Below are positions 8,330 through 15,118 of a stretch of DNA of 17,501 nucleotides, one piece after another; positions within the stretch are counted from its first letter, which is position 1, and each line of letters starts with the position of its first letter. The position numbers and the translations under genes are program-made. The stretch comes from an uncultured euryarchaeote (GTDB taxonomy: Archaea; Thermoplasmatota; Poseidoniia; Poseidoniales; Poseidoniaceae), in contig CALCOP010000162.1 in assembly GCA_937897365.1 (NCBI GenBank), positions 1-17,501 of the forward strand. The letters are read 5' to 3'. The notes under the pieces were generated by a model. The model saw only the letters and a program-made list of their open reading frames with translations, was not told the origin of the DNA and ran no database searches.

Positions 8330-8349
8330 TGTGCATACAGGCTTGCACA
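8330..8349. promoter_or_regulatory. Inverted repeat TGTGCA-N8-TGCACA at a start codon
   Basis: Perfect 6-base arms at 8330-8335 and 8344-8349 with an 8-base spacer end on the first base of the ATG at 8349. A TATA-like AAAATAGT lies just upstream (8322-8329). The placement would suit a dimeric repressor site or an RNA hairpin masking the start. The arms are short enough to occur by chance. Confidence 0.25.
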
Positions 8350-8597
8350 TGGAGTTTGCAATCTATTCAATAGCAATTCTTCTTGGTTACGTCATTGCAC
8401 GCTTTGTAACCGAGAAGACTACAATACACATTCGTGTAAAGGGTCTGTGGTTTCACCATTGGATTCTCGCATCTTTACTAATGGTTGCACTGTTTCTGTT
8501 TGAGATTTACAACATCGAAATATGGGGGCTACTCACGGGTGTTGCCCTTGAAGGACTGTCACGTAAAAATTGGTCGATTAAGGATCAAAAGCGATAA
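8349..8597 (+). CDS. Small membrane protein with GLWFHHW motif
   Basis: An 82-residue protein of no recognised family. Three hydrophobic stretches are visible: residues about 1-19, 38-54 and 56-70. Between the first two is a basic/polar loop (RFVTEKTTIHIRVKG) leading into GLWFHHWILASLL. The HHW at the membrane edge and the glycines in the third segment (GLLTGVALEGLS) look like conserved functional positions, but that is a guess without an alignment. The tail is basic. ATG 8349 is preferred to the in-frame GTG 8331, which lies inside an inverted repeat. The gene is divergent from the CcdA fusion and its stop abuts, with no gap, the stop of the convergent beta-propeller gene. Confidence 0.6.
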   Translation: MEFAIYSIAILLGYVIARFVTEKTTIHIRVKGLWFHHWILASLLMVALFLFEIYNIEIWGLLTGVALEGLSRKNWSIKDQKR

Positions 8598-9809
8598 TTA
8601 AGACACGCTTTCCTCAAGAACATAAATCGTTCCAGCCCAACTGAAAATAAGTAAATCATCCTCCAAACTGTGTCCGAATCCCACAATCATAGTGCCGGTT
8701 TGAGCGATGACTTCACTGCTCCAAACACCTCCTTGGTCACGGATTACCCAGATTGTCCCTGTGCAAAAGTCCCCATACAGATATCCACCTTGAAGAGGTT
8801 GGGCACCCCAATCCATCCATTCACCACCCGAGATTGAGCAATTACCTCCTTCATGCGGATATACGGCTACTGGGTCGGTATAATTTGAATCACTGTTCAA
8901 CGGTGTACTTCCGCATTCGAGATTTGGGTCAAACTCATGGTATCCTTCACGCATGGACCAACCTAAGTTGTGGGATTCATTGAGTGGCACATAGTTAACT
9001 TCTTCAAAGCAATTTTGACCAACATCGGTTATCCATAATCCACCTGATGGATCGACATCAAACCGCCAGGGATTGCGCAATCCATGATGAAGGATGTAAG
9101 GATTTCTCGATGAGTCTTCAAGCACAGGATTCACTTGACCGTTTTCGTATTTCATCAAGTGAATAGCACCCAATGGCGAACTTAGGTTTTGAGCTGTTTT
9201 ATTTGGAGAGTTCGAACCTCCACCGTCGCCCAAACCCCAAAGATACTGATTGTTACCAATTCCGAGAAGATGGCCACCATTGTGATTGCGGAATGGCTGC
9301 GGGACTTCTCTTAATGGACGTATAGACGAGATGTTCAGCACTCCATCTTCAACGGTCGCATCGGACAAAACCAATTTCGCTTCATTGGGCCCTTCACAGA
9401 CACCAGGTTCGACATATGAAAGAAGAACTTTCTTCGATTCGTTGAAATCTTCAGTGAAGACGAAACTGAGTAAGCCCTGTTCGATATGACAATTACTCAC
9501 GAAACTTGACAAATTAGCGACCACACGAAGTGTCTCTCCATCCCAGGCTGAAATAACTCCATTCAAGTCACCAATCCATATTTCAGGGTCTTGAGGATGG
9601 TGAATGCTCACCACAGGTGTTGTGAAACCGGTAAGGTATTCCTTGCAGACGAGACCCTGTACCAATTCAGCATCACAAGGAACTTCTACCTTCTCTTGCC
9701 ACTGAAAGCCAGTGTCTTCTTCTTCCTCACCGAAACATCCAGTCAAAGAGCACGTAAGCAAGAGAGCAGACAGCAAAAACGCAATGCGAGACACAGATTG
9801 TCCACTCAC
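8598..9809 (-). CDS. PQQ-type sugar dehydrogenase-like beta-propeller lipoprotein
   Basis: A secreted, lipid-anchored six-bladed beta-propeller of the soluble glucose/sorbosone dehydrogenase (GSDH, aldose dehydrogenase YliI, HHIP) family. The lipobox LTGC gives Cys25 as anchor, followed by an acidic linker. Family landmarks run in order: EQGLLSFVF (110-118), HNGGHLLGIG with the candidate catalytic His176, LWGLGDGGGSN (190-200), HGLRNPWRFDVDP (242-254), LWITDVGQNCFEEVNY (258-273), NLGWSMREG (281-289) and GGYLYGDFCTGTIW (341-354). Several added Cys pairs suggest disulfides outside the cell. The reaction would be PQQ-dependent oxidation of an aldose, but no PQQ biosynthesis genes are in view, so it could use scavenged PQQ or be a non-enzymatic propeller. 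The GTG start overlaps the upstream stop (GTGA), coupling it to the PhnD-like protein. Confidence 0.83.
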   Translation of the reverse strand: MSGQSVSRIAFLLSALLLTCSLTGCFGEEEEDTGFQWQEKVEVPCDAELVQGLVCKEYLTGFTTPVVSIHHPQDPEIWIGDLNGVISAWDGETLRVVANLSSFVSNCHIEQGLLSFVFTEDFNESKKVLLSYVEPGVCEGPNEAKLVLSDATVEDGVLNISSIRPLREVPQPFRNHNGGHLLGIGNNQYLWGLGDGGGSNSPNKTAQNLSSPLGAIHLMKYENGQVNPVLEDSSRNPYILHHGLRNPWRFDVDPSGGLWITDVGQNCFEEVNYVPLNESHNLGWSMREGYHEFDPNLECGSTPLNSDSNYTDPVAVYPHEGGNCSISGGEWMDWGAQPLQGGYLYGDFCTGTIWVIRDQGGVWSSEVIAQTGTMIVGFGHSLEDDLLIFSWAGTIYVLEESVS

Positions 9810-10894
9810 AGTCCGTATTTTTGTGTAAAGTATGCTTCAATGCCAGGAACACCGTCAATTAGATTTCCGTAGTTACCAAGGTGATCTGTTGTGTTGATGA
9901 TGGTGATTCCGGGTGTGCTGAGAACATCGTCGAGAACACTTTGCCCCGTGGTTGTGGTCGACATTAAAGCAAGGGCATCTTGAAGTGCAGAAACGTTGGT
10001 TGAGTCAAGGACATCAGGGTTAAACATGATTGGGTGACTTGGAGCCTTACCGAATGTTGGAAGAGCGTAGTAGTCATTGACATCCTTAAATTCGCCCTCA
10101 AAGCACCAATCCTCATTGTCGTCTGGGTCTTCATTGCCACAATAACTTGGAACTGTGGGGTCCTTTGCGAATGAAATGTAATCCATTCCGCCTTCAGCTA
10201 AGCATCGCAGAGAGCCTATGTAACGGTAATACTTGGTTCCGCTTTCAGGGATACTTGAATCTTCAGAGAAGTGGTTGGTCACCGTGTCTTTGAGTGAATC
10301 AATTTCATCTGGATCGCCAACGACCTCAATGTATTCATTTGTAATGAGGTATCCCATTGGAAGAAGCATTCCTGAGCTTCCAAGAGCAGAGGTGTGGCAG
10401 GAGGTCTTACCAGCCATCAATGCAAATGGGTCTGTGGAGGAATCATTGTCTTTGTCAGCCATAGCCATATCTGAATCCTTGTGGACCCAAGCGATAGCAT
10501 TGTAGAACGGTCGACCATCTCCCTTTTGTTCCGCTCCGAGAACTTCAAGTCCGTAGAGTTGCCAACTTAACCAAGCAGCACCGCCATCCAAGAAACCGAT
10601 GTCAGCATGACCGAAGCGCAAGGCTTCAATTGTTGCTGCAGGGCTACTAACGGGATAGATTTCGACTTCCATACCAAGAATTTCTGCAAGGTGGTCCGCC
10701 ATCTTTTGTGGATTTTCATCGCTGTTACGGTATTCTTCTTTCGCCTCGAATGCGATTGTTAGACAGTTAGAGTCATCTTCACACTTGTCAAAGGATACCG
10801 GATTAGAGAGGCATCCAGCAAATCCAGCAGATGAAAAGCAGAAAACGACGAATAAACATTTGAGCAGGTTGTTATACATAGATATCACGAACAT
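9806..10894 (-). CDS. PhnD-like phosphate/phosphonate-type binding lipoprotein
   Basis: An extracytoplasmic type 2 periplasmic-binding-protein fold, 362 residues. The signal peptide ends in lipobox FAGC (Cys28). Family-like segments are ALRFGHADIGFLDGGAAWLS, FYNAIAWVHKDSD, the Ser-rich ligand loop TSALGSSGMLLPMGYL, and SHPIMFNPDVL near the C terminus, matching the PhnD/PtxB layout for oxyanion ligands. Six Cys residues in the mature part and Asp-rich loops (EDPDDNEDWCFEG) are unusual additions. No permease or ATPase of a phosphonate importer is nearby; instead the downstream gene is a propeller lipoprotein started in the overlapping GTGA. ATG 10894 is supported by a TATA box at leaderless distance; ATG 10879 also gives a good signal peptide. 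Ligand unknown: phosphonate, phosphite, phosphate or another oxyanion. Confidence 0.75.
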   Translation of the reverse strand: MFVISMYNNLLKCLFVVFCFSSAGFAGCLSNPVSFDKCEDDSNCLTIAFEAKEEYRNSDENPQKMADHLAEILGMEVEIYPVSSPAATIEALRFGHADIGFLDGGAAWLSWQLYGLEVLGAEQKGDGRPFYNAIAWVHKDSDMAMADKDNDSSTDPFALMAGKTSCHTSALGSSGMLLPMGYLITNEYIEVVGDPDEIDSLKDTVTNHFSEDSSIPESGTKYYRYIGSLRCLAEGGMDYISFAKDPTVPSYCGNEDPDDNEDWCFEGEFKDVNDYYALPTFGKAPSHPIMFNPDVLDSTNVSALQDALALMSTTTTGQSVLDDVLSTPGITIINTTDHLGNYGNLIDGVPGIEAYFTQKYGL

Positions 10895-10914
10895 TCTTTG
10901 CGAATTGGCGGTAG

Positions 10915-10922
10915 TATCTAAA
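10915..10922 (-). promoter_or_regulatory. TATA-like box for the PhnD-like/propeller operon
   Basis: On the - strand TTTAGATA is centred about 25 bases before the ATG at 10894, the normal archaeal spacing for a leaderless mRNA. It lies in the 128-base gap between this operon and the tRNA gene; I see nothing else clear in that gap. Confidence 0.4.
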
Positions 10923-11022
10923 GTTTAGGACCCCCTAAAACGCCGAGGAGTCATCTCTTCACCCTAAGTCACCACGCGGGATGTTGCAGAATGGATTCAA
11001 TCATTTTACAAGATGAGTTGAA

Positions 11023-11095
11023 TGGGCTCGGCCGGAATTGAACCGGCGATCTTCGCCATGTGAAGGCGACGTCATAACCCCTAGACCACGAGCCC
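11023..11095 (-). tRNA. tRNA-Val (anticodon CAC)
   Basis: A complete cloverleaf reads on the - strand. The acceptor stem GGGCTCG pairs with CGAGCCC and the discriminator base is A. The D arm is closed by GTC/GAC. The anticodon stem TCGCC/GGCGA encloses loop TTCACAT, giving anticodon CAC for valine (GUG codons). The variable loop is AGATC, and the T arm GCCGG-TTCAATT-CCGGC carries the TTCA signature. There is no intron and no encoded CCA, as is common in archaea where CCA is added afterwards. Transcription would start from the TATA box about 30 bases upstream. Confidence 0.95.
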
Positions 11096-11122
11096 TAGGT
11101 ATGTTGTCGTAAAGTTGGGGCG

Positions 11123-11128
11123 ATATAA
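11123..11128 (-). promoter_or_regulatory. TATA box for tRNA-Val
   Basis: TTATAT on the - strand, within GCTTATATC, lies about 30 bases before the tRNA 5' end. This is the expected position for an archaeal tRNA promoter with a leader of a few bases. It falls in the 51-base gap after the radical SAM gene, so the tRNA can be transcribed independently. Confidence 0.6.
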
Positions 11129-11146
11129 GCCTCCCCTTCGAGGCGT

Positions 11147-12286
11147 TCAGCGGTGAGGATTCAAGTGAACTAAGCCCACTTCAAGACGGTCATGAGTTGG
11201 ATGGACTTCGATAAGATGGACGGGGACCTCGACAAGATCTGCGAGCTCCTCTGCAAGAGAAAGTGGCATTTCGATTCTTCGATGCTCAGCATCGTATCGA
11301 ATCCAGCCAGCAGCGACTCCAAATTCCTCTCGCAATTCTGCAACATCCTCAGACGCATCCTCGAGAGATGTGGGGATTGAGCCAAACAGTATGGTGTCGT
11401 CGTTACTCAAAACTTCGTAAGGTCGAAGATTTGCTTGGCCTCTGCGACGGAATCGTGCTCGAAGTTGCCCAGCGTCTTTGTAACGGGCCGAACAAAACTT
11501 GAGATGGAAATTCATTTCTTTTGCGGCCTCTTTCAAACGGAGTGCTAATTCGGCTGAACCTTCAGCAGCAGCAGTAATTCCGCCACTCAGATTAAATCCT
11601 CGAACATCCATATTTTCTTGATTACCTACTGTTATTTCTAATTCATTGAGGTTGAGAAAGTCAACCGGGGATTCATGAAGTTCTTCAAGTAAGGCAAACA
11701 ATTGTTCTTCTTTATCAGGTTCGCAAGGCAATTCAATTCCCACAGTAATTCCTGCTTCAGAACATGCTTGAATAATAGGAAGATACTTTTTCAAAGTTCC
11801 ATCAAGAAGGTGGAAACGAATTTCATCAAGACCAGCCGAACCGAAATCTGCTGCACGATTAACCTGGAAAGGAATCGATGTGTAAAGGTGAATGTGGTGT
11901 TCTTTTCCAAAAGCAGCCTTAAGTTGACGAATTGCCTCCAATGATTTCTCCATGTCGAGCATCGGATCGCCGCCAGTAATGCCTGTACCAGTGGCCCTCA
12001 TTGCATGACCCTCCTCAATGACTTCACCCCAAGATGAGCAGCGACGTTCATTCGCAAACATGTCAGGTGTTTCTTTTCGATTGTCTGAGAGGGGGCAATA
12101 ATCACAACCCCAGTGGCACTTTCCAGTGACGAATAAAACGAGCTTACTGCCGCGCTGACACTGCACACAACCTTCAGCCTCGCCCACTTCTGCAGGGAGA
12201 ATTTCGGTTGCCATCGGCAATGAAACAGTCATTGTACTCAAACAACCCTGTAACCATCGAGGTTTCAAACCCTCGCTTGTATTCAT
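11147..12286 (-). CDS. Archaeal radical SAM protein (COG2108-like), unknown reaction
   Basis: A cytoplasmic radical SAM enzyme of 379 residues. The 4Fe-4S/SAM motif is CHWGCDYC (Cys57, Cys61, Cys64; CxxxCxxC). An extra CVQC pair (Cys40, Cys43) precedes it, and GITGGDP (102-108) is the SAM-binding GGE-like motif with Asp for Glu. The rest resembles the uncharacterised archaeal family related to pyruvate-formate-lyase-activating enzymes (COG2108). The C-terminal third, rich in Glu and Val, may form a separate substrate domain. The ATG overlaps the pdxT stop (ATGA), so it is co-translated with PLP synthase glutaminase; a second in-frame ATG is at 12232. The substrate is unknown, and the pdxT link may only reflect operon economy. 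Confidence 0.78.
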   Translation of the reverse strand: MNTSEGLKPRWLQGCLSTMTVSLPMATEILPAEVGEAEGCVQCQRGSKLVLFVTGKCHWGCDYCPLSDNRKETPDMFANERRCSSWGEVIEEGHAMRATGTGITGGDPMLDMEKSLEAIRQLKAAFGKEHHIHLYTSIPFQVNRAADFGSAGLDEIRFHLLDGTLKKYLPIIQACSEAGITVGIELPCEPDKEEQLFALLEELHESPVDFLNLNELEITVGNQENMDVRGFNLSGGITAAAEGSAELALRLKEAAKEMNFHLKFCSARYKDAGQLRARFRRRGQANLRPYEVLSNDDTILFGSIPTSLEDASEDVAELREEFGVAAGWIRYDAEHRRIEMPLSLAEELADLVEVPVHLIEVHPTHDRLEVGLVHLNPHR

Positions 12287-12975
12287 GAATTATCGGACGA
12301 ATAGCACTTGTGGAGGAGCCAGCGATGAAATCGATAATCGTTGGTAAGTTCAGGATGGAAGGTCAAAGCCAAATATGAACCATCTTGAACTCCAACTACT
12401 TCATCATCTAAAAAGGCCACAGGGATGCAATGTATGCTGGTCTGAACGAATCTTGGCGCACGAATGAATACGCCGGGAAACACTGAGGAATCTTCAGTAT
12501 TCTGTGAACTTTCAACGGGCAGTGGTTGATGATTGAACTGGTCACGAGGTGTGTTTTGGGATGAAACACTGCCTCCGGGGGGTGTTTCTAATGAAAGAGA
12601 AACATTGCCTTCAAATGAATCACGCTGACGACCCCAAGCATTCCGAGATATTTCTGCTCTCAGAAAAGAGCGTTTCCCCTCACCCGGATTCGCAAGCAGA
12701 ATTGCACCTGCACATGTGCCAAGGACGGGTCGATTGGGGTGAGCCTCCATCCAAGAAAAGAGTGCTGAAAGAAGAGATTCACTTCGACTCGCTTTTCGCA
12801 TAGCAGTTGATTCACCACCTGGCAAGACAAGGCAGTCAAGGCGTTGGTCTACTTCTGAACCCCTACGCAATTCAACTATTTCCAAATCACAGCCGAGTTG
12901 GGCTGCAGCAGCGTTCAATGCTTGAACATGCTCATGGCGGGCACCTTGAAGCATTGCGAGGCCGACACGCACCAT
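12283..12975 (-). CDS. pdxT: PLP synthase glutaminase subunit
   Basis: A class I glutamine amidotransferase that hydrolyses glutamine and feeds ammonia to PdxS, which makes pyridoxal 5'-phosphate from ribose 5-phosphate and glyceraldehyde 3-phosphate. The PdxT pattern is clear: AMLQGARHEH at the N terminus, LPGGEST (51-57), GTCAG with nucleophile Cys88, ISRNAWGRQRDSFE (109-122), FPGVFIRAP (166-174) and TFHPEL with His207/Glu209 completing the triad. At 230 residues it is about 30 longer than usual. The excess is a Ser/Gln/Pro-rich insert at about 128-165 containing SSQNT twice. No pdxS is in the window. The start lies at the divergent promoter region shared with the aminotransferase. Confidence 0.92.
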   Translation of the reverse strand: MVRVGLAMLQGARHEHVQALNAAAAQLGCDLEIVELRRGSEVDQRLDCLVLPGGESTAMRKASRSESLLSALFSWMEAHPNRPVLGTCAGAILLANPGEGKRSFLRAEISRNAWGRQRDSFEGNVSLSLETPPGGSVSSQNTPRDQFNHQPLPVESSQNTEDSSVFPGVFIRAPRFVQTSIHCIPVAFLDDEVVGVQDGSYLALTFHPELTNDYRFHRWLLHKCYSSDNS

Positions 12976-13048
12976 GGTATGCCCTACAGGCGCTTACCTA
13001 AGAGTTCAACGACGTGAGGACAATACACTTGCCCCAGACAGAACAGCC

Positions 13049-14269
13049 ATGCAGTTGAAGAACCTCCATGTCTTGCAACAACCAATGGACATCAGCCAAG
13101 ACTGTTTCCTCGTCCCAGGGCCAGTACGAATGGGTCAACCATGCCTCAATGCTCTGGCAACTCCGGTAATCACTGCACGTGGAACAGAATATCGAGATGT
13201 CATGGCCCAACTTAATTCCGGGCTCCGCAACGCATTTAATTTGGCACCTTCGGAACCTACGCGAGGGGTTCAATCCTGGTCAGGTGATGACGATTACAAG
13301 GTCGTCGTCGTCTCTGGCAGCGGCACTGCTGCTATGGAAATGGTCATCGCCAACCGATTTCGCTCCAATGATTTAGTTTTGGTTCCAACAAATGGTAAGT
13401 TTGGTGAGCGAGTCGCTGAAATGTGTCAAAGATTCTGCAATGTGAAGCACCTCAAATATGACTGGGGACGAGCGTTCGATTTGTATGAATTAGAGCAACA
13501 ATTAGAGCGAGGTTGCTATGAATCGCTCTTGATATGCCACAATGAAACGAGTACTGGAATCACTCAGGATGCTGCCGCTATTGCAGAAATGTGTGCTCGA
13601 CACAAAACCTCGTTTATTCTCGATGGAATTACTTCTGTCGGCGGAATGCCTGTTCACCCTGAACAATGGAATGCGGAAGCGGTTGTTGTTGGCGCGCAAA
13701 AATGTACCGCAGGACCCTCTGGTATCGCAGCGATTGCAATCAATTCTAATTTCATCGACCGAGTCCATGCCATTCGTGATCAAGGTGACTCAAATCCAAA
13801 TTATTACCTCGATTTAGTTTCAGCTCTCAAAAAAGGCTCGGACGACCAGACACCTTGGACTCCCGCAATTAATTTAGCAATGGGTTGGAGTGCCGCACTT
13901 GAATCTCTGAAACAAGAGACAAACTCTGAACGATGGTTGAGGTGTGAAAAAATGGCAAAAGGAGTCCGTAAACTCTTTTTAGAACTCGGATTTGAACTGT
14001 TGGCAGATTCAAGCCAAAGAAGTAATACTGTAACTGCAGTCCTCTACCCGGATGGAATCGATGATACTTGGAGGAGCCGTTTAAAGGATGATTTTAACAC
14101 CCAAGTGATTGGTGCTCAAGACCATTTGAAGGGCAAGATGTTTCGCGTTGGCTCAATGGGAGAGACTCCAGTCGAAGAAATGATTGAAGGGTGTAAACGC
14201 ATGATCGACTGTTTCAAAACGTTCGGTTTAACACTTCCCGATACCGATGTTGAATCTTACTTTGCTTGA
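13049..14269 (+). CDS. Class V PLP-dependent aminotransferase (alanine-glyoxylate/serine-pyruvate type)
   Basis: A fold-type I PLP enzyme of 406 residues. Visible landmarks are FLVPGPVRM near the N terminus, VVVSGSGTAAME (phosphate-binding loop), HNETSTGI, FILDGITSVGG with the pyridine-nitrogen Asp192, GAQKCTAGPSG with Schiff-base Lys218, TPWTPAINLAMGW, and FRVGSMG whose Arg should bind the substrate carboxylate. This is the subgroup of alanine-glyoxylate, serine-pyruvate and related archaeal aminotransferases; the amino donor cannot be fixed from sequence. An extra loop of about 15 residues (SEPTRGVQSWSGDDD) precedes the phosphate loop. ATG 13049 is chosen because upstream codons back to 12974 would overlap pdxT on the other strand, and a weak AT-rich element around 13020-13029 lies at leaderless distance. 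It is divergent from pdxT and 9 bases before nadM. Confidence 0.86.
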   Translation: MQLKNLHVLQQPMDISQDCFLVPGPVRMGQPCLNALATPVITARGTEYRDVMAQLNSGLRNAFNLAPSEPTRGVQSWSGDDDYKVVVVSGSGTAAMEMVIANRFRSNDLVLVPTNGKFGERVAEMCQRFCNVKHLKYDWGRAFDLYELEQQLERGCYESLLICHNETSTGITQDAAAIAEMCARHKTSFILDGITSVGGMPVHPEQWNAEAVVVGAQKCTAGPSGIAAIAINSNFIDRVHAIRDQGDSNPNYYLDLVSALKKGSDDQTPWTPAINLAMGWSAALESLKQETNSERWLRCEKMAKGVRKLFLELGFELLADSSQRSNTVTAVLYPDGIDDTWRSRLKDDFNTQVIGAQDHLKGKMFRVGSMGETPVEEMIEGCKRMIDCFKTFGLTLPDTDVESYFA

Positions 14270-14274
14270 GGTGA
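14268..14274 (+). promoter_or_regulatory. Shine-Dalgarno sequence for nadM
   Basis: GAGGTGA overlaps the aminotransferase stop codon and lies 4 bases before the GTG at 14279. It selects this GTG over the out-of-frame GTG at 14277 and links translation of the two genes. Confidence 0.6.
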
Positions 14275-14278
14275 ACGT

Positions 14279-14830
14279 GTGGCCAAATACATCGTTTTGG
14301 GGCGTTTTCAACCCTTTCACAATGGGCATGAATATCTGATACGTTCGGCATATGAACTCGTCGGAGAAGATGACCAGTTAGTCATTGCTATTGGTTCTCA
14401 ACAGGCAGGATGGGAACCGAACAACCCTTGGACTGCTGATGAGAGAACCGCGATGATTAATGCATGGAAATCGGAACAAAATATTGATGCAGATATCGTT
14501 GCAATAGACGATATTCATGATCCACCAAACTGGGTTGAACACGCCCGCAAGAGTCATGGTGATGGAATTCTTGTTACCACGGATGAGTCAACCTCTCAAC
14601 TGTATCGTGATGCGGGGTTTGAAGTGAGAGAACCAGCAATGATGCAGCGCGAGCAATTTGAAGGATGGAGGGTTCGGCAGACTGCAAAAATGCTTTCCAC
14701 TGTATACGATGACGATGCTGTTCGAGAAGTACTCAAATCAAGTATTCCTCAAGTTGTTATTGAATGGCTTATTCAAAACGATGCACTCTTCCGACTTTCA
14801 ACTTTTGAAACCGGAGTACATGCTGGATAA
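14279..14830 (+). CDS. nadM: Archaeal NMN adenylyltransferase with altered second motif
   Basis: It would transfer AMP from ATP to nicotinamide mononucleotide to form NAD, the last step of NAD synthesis. The nucleotidyltransferase signature is textbook: YIVLGRFQPFHNGHEYLI with HxxH at His14 and His17. NNPWTADER (48-56) matches the archaeal NMNAT NPWTAxER segment. At 183 residues the length is right (about 170-180). The second ATP motif, SGTxxR in characterised archaeal enzymes, appears here as FEGWRVR (127-133): the Arg is kept but the Ser and Thr are replaced by Glu and Trp. The gene has a GTG start with a strong Shine-Dalgarno just after the aminotransferase and a stop that abuts the convergent small gene. 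A related nucleotidyltransferase specificity is possible. Confidence 0.82.
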   Translation: MAKYIVLGRFQPFHNGHEYLIRSAYELVGEDDQLVIAIGSQQAGWEPNNPWTADERTAMINAWKSEQNIDADIVAIDDIHDPPNWVEHARKSHGDGILVTTDESTSQLYRDAGFEVREPAMMQREQFEGWRVRQTAKMLSTVYDDDAVREVLKSSIPQVVIEWLIQNDALFRLSTFETGVHAG

Positions 14831-15079
14831 TTATTTTCTGAACAATTTCTTTTTAGCCTGTTTCTTGAGCTGCTCTTTTGCAACTTGATTCATCTTTTCT
14901 TCGGCCTTGGCTTTCATTTGGGTGGCAACATTGGAGAGTTTTTCCTTCGCAGCGTCTTTTACCGGCTTAGTGACCTCATCGATAACCTGTCTCTTTGCGG
15001 AGGTTGCTGCAGTCTTTGCTGCTTTCTTTGCAGCATTTCCTGCGGCACCGGCAGCCTTACTTGCGAGTTTCTTGACCAT
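14831..15079 (-). CDS. Small Lys/Ala-rich helical basic protein
   Basis: An 82-residue protein, about a quarter Lys (21) and a quarter Ala (19), with no Cys, Trp or Tyr and no signal. Repeated AAKKAAK/AKEK-type steps predict one or two long amphipathic helices. The composition resembles LEA-like proteins, histone H1-tail-like DNA-binding proteins or membrane-surface helices; none can be assigned. It starts 39 bases after grpE on the same strand, so a co-transcribed chaperone-associated or stress role is possible. Its stop abuts the nadM stop with no gap. It is more likely a real gene than a shadow because it fills exactly the space between nadM and grpE. Confidence 0.6.
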   Translation of the reverse strand: MVKKLASKAAGAAGNAAKKAAKTAATSAKRQVIDEVTKPVKDAAKEKLSNVATQMKAKAEEKMNQVAKEQLKKQAKKKLFRK

Positions 15080-15118
15080 GGTTGTATCAAAACATCTTCA
15101 CACAAGAAACTTGTGGAA

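Noticed and set aside
12974..13048. N-terminal extension of the aminotransferase from ATG 12974
   Set aside because: It would overlap the pdxT start on the other strand and remove the divergent promoter region; the extra residues do not look like the family.
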